A stretch of 41,698 bases of DNA from an uncultured Rhodospirillales bacterium (GTDB lineage: Bacteria > Pseudomonadota > Alphaproteobacteria > Acetobacterales > Acetobacteraceae). The position numbers and the translations under genes are program-made. The notes beneath the pieces were generated by a model. It did no database searches. It was not told where the DNA came from and saw only the letters and a program-made list of their open reading frames with translations. How positions within the stretch are numbered: the stretch's first letter is position 1; the number at the start of each line of letters is the position of its first letter. Where the stretch lies: positions 1-41,698 of the forward strand of contig CAITOL010000200.1 in NCBI GenBank assembly GCA_903893975.1, in the 5' to 3' direction. Positions 36,724-41,698 of this stretch are shown piece after piece.

Positions 36724-37146
36724 ATGCAGGTGCATGGAAGTTGTGTCGCGCGTGGGGGCGCAGGCGTGCTGTTGCTCGGCCCGTCCGGGGCGGGAAAGTC
36801 CGACCTTGCGCTGCGGCTGCTGGATCGCGGTTTCGCGTTGGTCGCGGATGACCGGGTGGACATTGCCGATGGCTGCGCGCAGGCGCCGGCGGCGTTGGCG
36901 GGATTGCTGGAAGTGCGCGGCCTGGGGATTGTGAAGCTGGCGCATTGCGCCTCGGCGCGGCTGGCGCTGGTGGTGGAGTTGGGCGCGGCGGCCGCGCGCC
37001 TGCCGGCGCCGGCGCGGTATGCCCCGCTCGATCTGCCGTTGCTGGCGCTGGATGCCGCCGCCGCTTCGGCCGCGCAACGGGTGGAGTGGGCGTTGGACTG
37101 CGCGCTGGGCGCACGGGCGCAGCTGGCGGGAGCGTTCGCGGCATGA
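36724..37146 (+). CDS. hprK: HPr kinase/phosphorylase, short alphaproteobacterial form
   Basis: Phosphorylates or dephosphorylates a Ser of HPr. At 140 residues it is only the catalytic domain; Firmicute HprK has an additional N-terminal half. Walker A GPSGAGKSDLALRLLDRG is intact, followed by LVADDRVD and EVRGLGIVKLA, matching the family signature. It is the first gene of the PTS operon and overlaps rapZ by four bases. The HPr downstream keeps the target serine region. Confidence 0.93.
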   Translation: MQVHGSCVARGGAGVLLLGPSGAGKSDLALRLLDRGFALVADDRVDIADGCAQAPAALAGLLEVRGLGIVKLAHCASARLALVVELGAAAARLPAPARYAPLDLPLLALDAAAASAAQRVEWALDCALGARAQLAGAFAA

Positions 37147-38096
37147 ACCCGTCGCCGCCGCGCGTGGTGCTGGTGACCGGGCTTTCGGGCGCGGGCAAAG
37201 CCTCCGTGCTGCATGCGTTGGAGGATCTGGGCTGGGAGACGATGGACAACCTGCCCTTCTCCCTGTTGGAGGAGATGTTGACCCGGCTTACCCCGGACCA
37301 GCCGCGCCGGCTGGCGTTGGGGGTGGATGTGCGGTCGCGCGGGTTCGATGCGGCGGCTTTGGGCGGCTTGCTTGAGCGCTTGAGGCGCAACACTGACATG
37401 CGGTTTGATCTGGTCTACTGCCAGGCCGATGATACGGTGCTGTTGCGGCGTTACACTGAAACCCGCCGGCGCCATCCGCTGTCGCCACAAGGGCGGGTGG
37501 CGGATGGGATTGCCAAGGAGCGGGCGCTGACGGCGCCGTTGCAGGCGGCGGCGGATTTTGTGGTCGATACGTCCGAACGTTCACTTGCGGCGCTACGCCA
37601 ATGGATCGACAGCAATTTCGGCCAGGATGAGGCGGAGGAGACGCGGCCGGGCCTGGCGATTTCGCTGGTGTCTTTCGGCTATCCCGCCGGGCTGCCGCGC
37701 GAGGCGGACCTGGTGTTCGACGTGCGATTTTTGCGCAATCCGCATTACGACCCGGTGCTGCGGCCGCTGACCGGGCGCGATCCGGCGGTGGCCGCGTATG
37801 TTTTTGCTGACCCGGATTACGAGGAATTCTTCCGGCGCCTGACCGATCTGCTGGACCTGCTCTTGCCCCGCTTCGTTCAAGAGGGCAAAAAATATGTCAC
37901 TGTTGCGATCGGTTGCACGGGCGGGCGTCACCGCTCCGTGACCACTGTCGAGCGGCTTGCCCGTTTTCTGCGCGAAGCGTCCTGGCGTGTGAGCATCACG
38001 CACCGGGAAATTGCTTCCGAGCAGAGCGGGACGGCGGTGCTGGCAGATGCCGCGCGTGACGGGAAGACGACCGGCCCGACAAAGCCGGGACCCTGA
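37143..38096 (+). CDS. rapZ: RNase adapter protein RapZ
   Basis: A nucleotide-binding protein of 317 residues. In Escherichia coli it guides RNase E to the GlmZ small RNA and controls glucosamine synthesis. The Walker A motif GLSGAGKASVL has Ala at the usual Ser. It is followed by DNLPFSLLEEM and DVRSRGF. The C-terminal part shows SFGYPAGLPREADLVFDVRFL, NPHYDPVLRPLTGRD and IGCTGGRHRSV. Its targets in this organism are unknown. It is coupled to hprK. A 135-base gap without a gene follows. Confidence 0.94.
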   Translation: MNPSPPRVVLVTGLSGAGKASVLHALEDLGWETMDNLPFSLLEEMLTRLTPDQPRRLALGVDVRSRGFDAAALGGLLERLRRNTDMRFDLVYCQADDTVLLRRYTETRRRHPLSPQGRVADGIAKERALTAPLQAAADFVVDTSERSLAALRQWIDSNFGQDEAEETRPGLAISLVSFGYPAGLPREADLVFDVRFLRNPHYDPVLRPLTGRDPAVAAYVFADPDYEEFFRRLTDLLDLLLPRFVQEGKKYVTVAIGCTGGRHRSVTTVERLARFLREASWRVSITHREIASEQSGTAVLADAARDGKTTGPTKPGP

Positions 38097-38231
38097 AAGG
38101 ATGACCCTCCATGCCCCAACGGGCTGCTCGTTTCATGCGGGCGTTTTGAGCTTGGCTTCCCGCGCGTTCCGCCGGCCGGCATGGCCCTGTGCGCGGTGCC
38201 GCCGCTTTACCCTGTCAGGGAATTCCAGCCG

Positions 38232-38648
38232 ATGATTGGCCTGGTATTGGTCACCCATGGTCGGCTTGCCGACGAATTGCGCTCTGCCATGGAGCATGTG
38301 GTGGGGGCGCAGAAGAATGTCGCCACCGTGTGCATTGGACCGGATGACGATATGGAAGGCTGCAAGACCGCGATCGAGGCGCGCATTGCCGAGGTGGATA
38401 CCGGCGATGGGGTGGTGCTGCTGACCGACATGTTCGGCGGCACGCCGAGCAATCTGGCGATCTCGCAGATGGTGCGGCCGAATGTGGAAGTGCTGTCGGG
38501 CGTGAACCTGCCGATGCTGGTGAAGCTGGCGAAAGTGCGGTCCACCCAGTTGCTGGCCGATGCGGTCGGCTGCGCCCAGGATGCCGGGCGCAAATATATC
38601 GCCGCTGCGTCGCATGTGATGCCCACCACCAAGCCCGGCCCCTGCTGA
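38232..38648 (+). CDS. PTS EIIA component, mannose family (regulatory)
   Basis: A 138-residue EIIA(Man)-fold protein with the phospho-acceptor His in LVLVTHGRLADEL (residue 9) and the loop LLTDMFGGTPSNLA. In alphaproteobacteria this protein works with EI and HPr, without EIIB or EIIC, as a sensor relay. ATG at 38232; its TGA overlaps the ptsH ATG by one base. Confidence 0.93.
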   Translation: MIGLVLVTHGRLADELRSAMEHVVGAQKNVATVCIGPDDDMEGCKTAIEARIAEVDTGDGVVLLTDMFGGTPSNLAISQMVRPNVEVLSGVNLPMLVKLAKVRSTQLLADAVGCAQDAGRKYIAAASHVMPTTKPGPC

Positions 38649-38965
38649 TGGCAGCCGACGCGGCGGAGGGGGGTAACAACAACGAAGGCGGGGCGGTGCT
38701 GGTGCGCAGCCTGACCATTTGCAACAAGCGCGGCCTGCATGCGCGGGCGGCGGCGAAGTTCGTCTCCCTCGCCGAGCGGTTTGGCGCGGTGGTGGAGGTG
38801 AGCAAGGACGGGCAATCGGTGTCGGCCCTGTCGATCATGGGGTTGATGATGCTGGGGGCCGGGATTGGCAGCACCATAGAACTGCGCGCCGAAGGCTGGG
38901 ACGCCAAGGAGGCGATCGACGCGCTGACCGCCCTGGTCGAAGCCGGCTTCCATGAGCAGGATTGA
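38648..38965 (+). CDS. ptsH: Phosphocarrier protein HPr
   Basis: A 105-residue HPr with a 16-residue Gly/Asn-rich N-terminal extension. The phosphoryl-accepting His is in NKRGLHARAAAKF. The regulatory serine for HprK is in SALSIMGLMMLGA. It relays phosphate between EI and EIIA. It overlaps ptsI by 14 bases. Confidence 0.95.
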   Translation: MAADAAEGGNNNEGGAVLVRSLTICNKRGLHARAAAKFVSLAERFGAVVEVSKDGQSVSALSIMGLMMLGAGIGSTIELRAEGWDAKEAIDALTALVEAGFHEQD

Positions 38966-40730
38966 GGCAGGCGCCGAACGCCGCCTGACCGGCATTCCGG
39001 TTTCGCCGGGGATTGCCATCGGCCCGATGTTCGGCGCGCTGGAGCCGCCGGCGGTGGTCACCCGCAGCAAGATCCAGGCGGCCGATAGCGGGGCGGAAGT
39101 GTCGCGGCTGGATGCGGCGATTGTGCAGTCGCGCAAGCAACTGATCAAACTGCGCAACCGGCTGGCGGTGTTGCCGGAAGACAGCCAGGCCGAAATCGCC
39201 CCGCTGCTGGATGCGTATTTGCAGATGATCGGCCCGTCGCGGCTGGTGCGGGCGACGCGCAAGCGCATTGCCGAGGCGCTGGTGACGGCGGAAACCGCAG
39301 TGGTGGACGAAACCGAGGCGCTGGCCGCCACCATTCTGGCGGCGGCGGGGGATGGCGGGCAGGCGAGCCGACGCCATGCCGAGGAGGTGCGCGAGATCGG
39401 CCGCCGGCTGGTGCGCAACCTGACGCGCACGCCGTTCCGCAGTTTTGCCGGCCTGCCGCCGGGCGCGGTGCTGCTGTGCGAAGGGCTGCGGCCGGCGGAT
39501 GCCGCATTGCTCGATCCGTCCCGTCTGGCGGGGGTGGCGACCGAGGAAGGCGGCTCTGACGGGCATACCGCGGTGATGCTGCGGGCGCTGGGCGTGCCGG
39601 CGGTGCTGGCGGTGGACGGGCTGAGCCAGGCGGCGAAGCCGGGCGACCTGGTGATTGTGGACGGTGCGGCCGGCACGGTGGTGATCAACCCATCCGCCGC
39701 CACCTTGACCGCCGCGCGGCGCGCCGTGACGGCGTTTGCGCAGGAGCGCCAGCGGCTGGGCCGGATGCGGCGGCTGGTGTCGGTGACGCAGGACGGGGTG
39801 GCGATTGAGTTGCAGGCCAATCTGGAAATTCCGGTTGAGCTGCCGCTGATCGCGCAATCCGGCGCATCCGGCATCGGGCTGCTGCGCAGCGAGTTCATGT
39901 TCATGAACCGCGAAACCCTGCCGGACGAGACCGCGCAATATGAAACCTATCGCACCGTGATCGAGGCGATGGGCGGCGATCCGGTGACGATCCGGGTATT
40001 GGACTGGGGCGGGGAGAAGGAGATCGAGGCGCTGCAAAGCGAGGGGATCGTGCCGGATATCGCCGATACCAATCCGGCTTTGGGCCTGCGCGGCATCCGC
40101 CTGCTGCTGCGCAAACCGGAGCTGTTTGAAACCCAGCTGGCGGCGATTTTGCGTGCCGCGATGGCGGGGCCGACGCGGATTTTGCTGCCGATGGTGACGA
40201 CGGTGAGCGAATTACGCGCGGCGCGGGATATTTACGACCGCGTGGTGCGCCGCCTGCGCCGGCGCGGCGAGCGGTTGCCGGACAAGCTGCCGCCGCTGGG
40301 GATTATGATCGAAACCCCGGGGGCGGCGCTGTCGGCCGATGCGCTGGCGGAGGTGGCGGATTTCTTCGCGCTCGGCACCAATGATCTGACGATGTACACG
40401 CTTGCGGTGGACCGGGGGGAGACGGAGGTTTCCGAACTCTACGATCCGCTGCATCCGGCGGTGCTGCGGCTGGTGCAGTTTACCACCCAGGCGGCGGTGC
40501 GGGCCAATATCCCGGTTTCGGTCTGCGGTGAGATTGGCGGCAATCCACAGTTTACCGCGCTGCTGATCGGGCTGGGGTTGCGGACGTTCAGCATGAACGC
40601 CTCATCAGTGCCCCGGGTGAAGCAGGCGGTGCGGGCGTTGAACGCCGATGACTGCCGGGCTTTGGCGGAGGCGGTGATGGCGGTGTCCGATCCGGCGGTG
40701 ATCCGGCAAATGGTGATGGGGGGCGCATGA
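38952..40730 (+). CDS. ptsI: Phosphoenolpyruvate-protein phosphotransferase (EI)
   Basis: Transfers phosphate from PEP to HPr. The 592 residues have the HPr-binding N-terminal domain, the phospho-His in EEGGSDGHTAVMLRALG, and the PEP-binding barrel with GIGLLRSEFMFM, NPALGLRGIRLLL, PLGIMIETPGAAL and the active-site Cys in VSVCGEIGG. No GAF or NPr-like domain is fused, so this is plain EI. ATGA overlap couples it to the luciferase-like gene after it. Confidence 0.96.
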   Translation: MSRIEAGAERRLTGIPVSPGIAIGPMFGALEPPAVVTRSKIQAADSGAEVSRLDAAIVQSRKQLIKLRNRLAVLPEDSQAEIAPLLDAYLQMIGPSRLVRATRKRIAEALVTAETAVVDETEALAATILAAAGDGGQASRRHAEEVREIGRRLVRNLTRTPFRSFAGLPPGAVLLCEGLRPADAALLDPSRLAGVATEEGGSDGHTAVMLRALGVPAVLAVDGLSQAAKPGDLVIVDGAAGTVVINPSAATLTAARRAVTAFAQERQRLGRMRRLVSVTQDGVAIELQANLEIPVELPLIAQSGASGIGLLRSEFMFMNRETLPDETAQYETYRTVIEAMGGDPVTIRVLDWGGEKEIEALQSEGIVPDIADTNPALGLRGIRLLLRKPELFETQLAAILRAAMAGPTRILLPMVTTVSELRAARDIYDRVVRRLRRRGERLPDKLPPLGIMIETPGAALSADALAEVADFFALGTNDLTMYTLAVDRGETEVSELYDPLHPAVLRLVQFTTQAAVRANIPVSVCGEIGGNPQFTALLIGLGLRTFSMNASSVPRVKQAVRALNADDCRALAEAVMAVSDPAVIRQMVMGGA

Positions 40731-41674
40731 GCTTGCGGGTGGCGGTTGGGCTGGGGATCACCGAACTGCCATTCGCCACCGCTGCCGGGTATTGGCGGTG
40801 GGTGGATTTATGCGAACAGGGCGGGATCGACTCGCTCTGGCAGACGGACCGGCTGATTTCCCGCACGCCGATCCTGGAAAGCATGGCGGTGATGGCGGCG
40901 CTGGCCGGGCGCACGCGGCGGCTGAAATTCGGGGTGAATGTGGTGTCGCTGGCGATGCGGGAGCCGGTGCTGCTGGCCAAGCAATGCGCGACGATCGACA
41001 TGCTGTCTGAAGGGCGGCTGCTGCCGGGCTTTGGCATTGGCAGCCCGCGCGGCCCGGAATGGGCGGCGATGCACCTGGATACCAGCACGCGCGGCCGGGT
41101 GACGGATGAGGCGCTGGAGATTCTGCGGCTGCTGTGGACGCAGGAGCGGGTGGATTACGCCGGCAAATATTTCCAACTGACCGGGGCCAGCATCGCGCCA
41201 CGCCCGGTGCAGGCGGAGTTGCCGATGTGGATCGGCGGCGCGTCGGAGGCGGCGATCCGCCGCACCGGCCGATATGGCACCGGCTGGCAGGCCGGGGCGG
41301 AAACGCCGGCGCAAGTGGCGCCGATTGTGGCCGGGATCCGCGCGGCGGCGGCGAGCTTCGGCCGGGTGATCGAGGACGACCATTACGGCGCCGCCTTCCC
41401 GTTCCATTTTGGCCGGGCGGATGATCCGGGGGTTGCCGCGGCGATGGCGGCCTATGCCAAGCGGACCGGGCAAGAGGCGGCGGCGTATTTCGCCATCGGG
41501 GACGCGGAGACGATCCTGGCGCGGATCAGCGCGTATGTGGCGGCCGGGGCATCCAAGTTCATCCTGCGGCCGCTGGCGGGGGATGAGGCGGGGATGCTGG
41601 CGGATACGCGCCGGATTATCGAGCAGGTGTTGCCGGAAGTGGCGCGGCGGTGGCCTAAGGTGGGACGGGGGTAG
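40727..41674 (+). CDS. LLM-class flavin-dependent oxidoreductase
   Basis: A 315-residue luciferase-like protein. Near the N-terminus WVDLCEQGGIDSLWQTDRLI, then LKFGVNVVSLAMREPVLLAKQCATIDMLSEGRLLPGFGIGS and the later PMWIGGASEAAIRRTGRYGTGW are typical. It could use F420 or FMN; the substrate is unknown. It is unrelated in sequence detail to the one at 24799-26064. Translational coupling to ptsI is unexpected and may only reflect compact packing. Confidence 0.85.
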   Translation: MSLRVAVGLGITELPFATAAGYWRWVDLCEQGGIDSLWQTDRLISRTPILESMAVMAALAGRTRRLKFGVNVVSLAMREPVLLAKQCATIDMLSEGRLLPGFGIGSPRGPEWAAMHLDTSTRGRVTDEALEILRLLWTQERVDYAGKYFQLTGASIAPRPVQAELPMWIGGASEAAIRRTGRYGTGWQAGAETPAQVAPIVAGIRAAAASFGRVIEDDHYGAAFPFHFGRADDPGVAAAMAAYAKRTGQEAAAYFAIGDAETILARISAYVAAGASKFILRPLAGDEAGMLADTRRIIEQVLPEVARRWPKVGRG

Positions 41675-41681
41675 GGAAGCG

Positions 41682-41698
41682 CTTCTTTTTTGGAAAAA
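41682..41698. repeat. Paired-hairpin unit, truncated at the right edge (copy 3)
   Basis: CTTCTTTTTT-gg-AAAAA starts eight bases after the last stop codon, with the same GGGAAGC lead-in as copy 2. Sequence ends inside the second arm. Confidence 0.5.

Overview
The window is about 41.7 kb of a GC-rich alphaproteobacterial chromosome, most likely from the Acetobacteraceae or a close relative in Rhodospirillales. This rests on the order dnaKJ-dapB-metK-trmB / rimP-nusA-ylxR-infB-rbfA-truB-rpsO-pnp, on a MipZ-type ParA protein, on a short alphaproteobacterial HprK beside rapZ and a regulatory PTS, and on AT-rich paired hairpins between genes. The species assignment is inference; no rRNA gene is present.

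Region 1 (1-1937) is mobile. One complete tyrosine integrase gene lies between two identical 91-bp direct repeats. Each repeat holds the 5' half of a tRNA-Thr(CGT) gene cut exactly after the anticodon loop. A second, related integrase begins behind the left repeat and leaves the window. Each tRNA half has its own sigma70-like promoter. The simplest reading is two stacked, very small integrative elements that enter the anticodon loop, place the integrase behind the tRNA promoter, and carry a replacement promoter and 5' half.

Region 2 (1984-14295, all minus strand) is housekeeping: mipZ with a nitronate monooxygenase-like gene, then the translation and RNA cluster rimP-nusA-ylxR-infB-rbfA-truB-rpsO-pnp. 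A 97-bp inverted-repeat element sits in the pnp leader.

Region 3 (14468-23939) holds a plus-strand polyprenol-phosphate-type glycosyltransferase, then the minus-strand series grpE-dnaK-dnaJ-dapB-metK-trmB and a REC-EAL / HPt signalling pair. metK is interrupted by a two-base expansion in a CA repeat. It is preceded by a structured leader.

Region 4 (24023-36643) is mixed metabolism and transport: a flavin monooxygenase-like gene coupled to an alpha/beta hydrolase, ogt, a quinone oxidoreductase, a class II aldolase-like gene, an MFS exporter, an ABC exporter whose ATPase motifs are destroyed, modBC without modA, a metal-binding protein behind a Zur-like operator, an enoyl-CoA hydratase, and a serine/threonine dehydratase.

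Region 5 (36724-41674, plus strand) is the regulatory phosphotransferase operon hprK-rapZ-EIIA(Man)-ptsH-ptsI, with a second luciferase-like gene coupled to ptsI. No sugar-transporting EIIB or EIIC is visible, so the system is probably regulatory.

The most unusual items are the tandem tRNA-splitting elements, the ABC protein with a lost ATPase site, the metK lesion and its leader, and the paired-hairpin repeat family.
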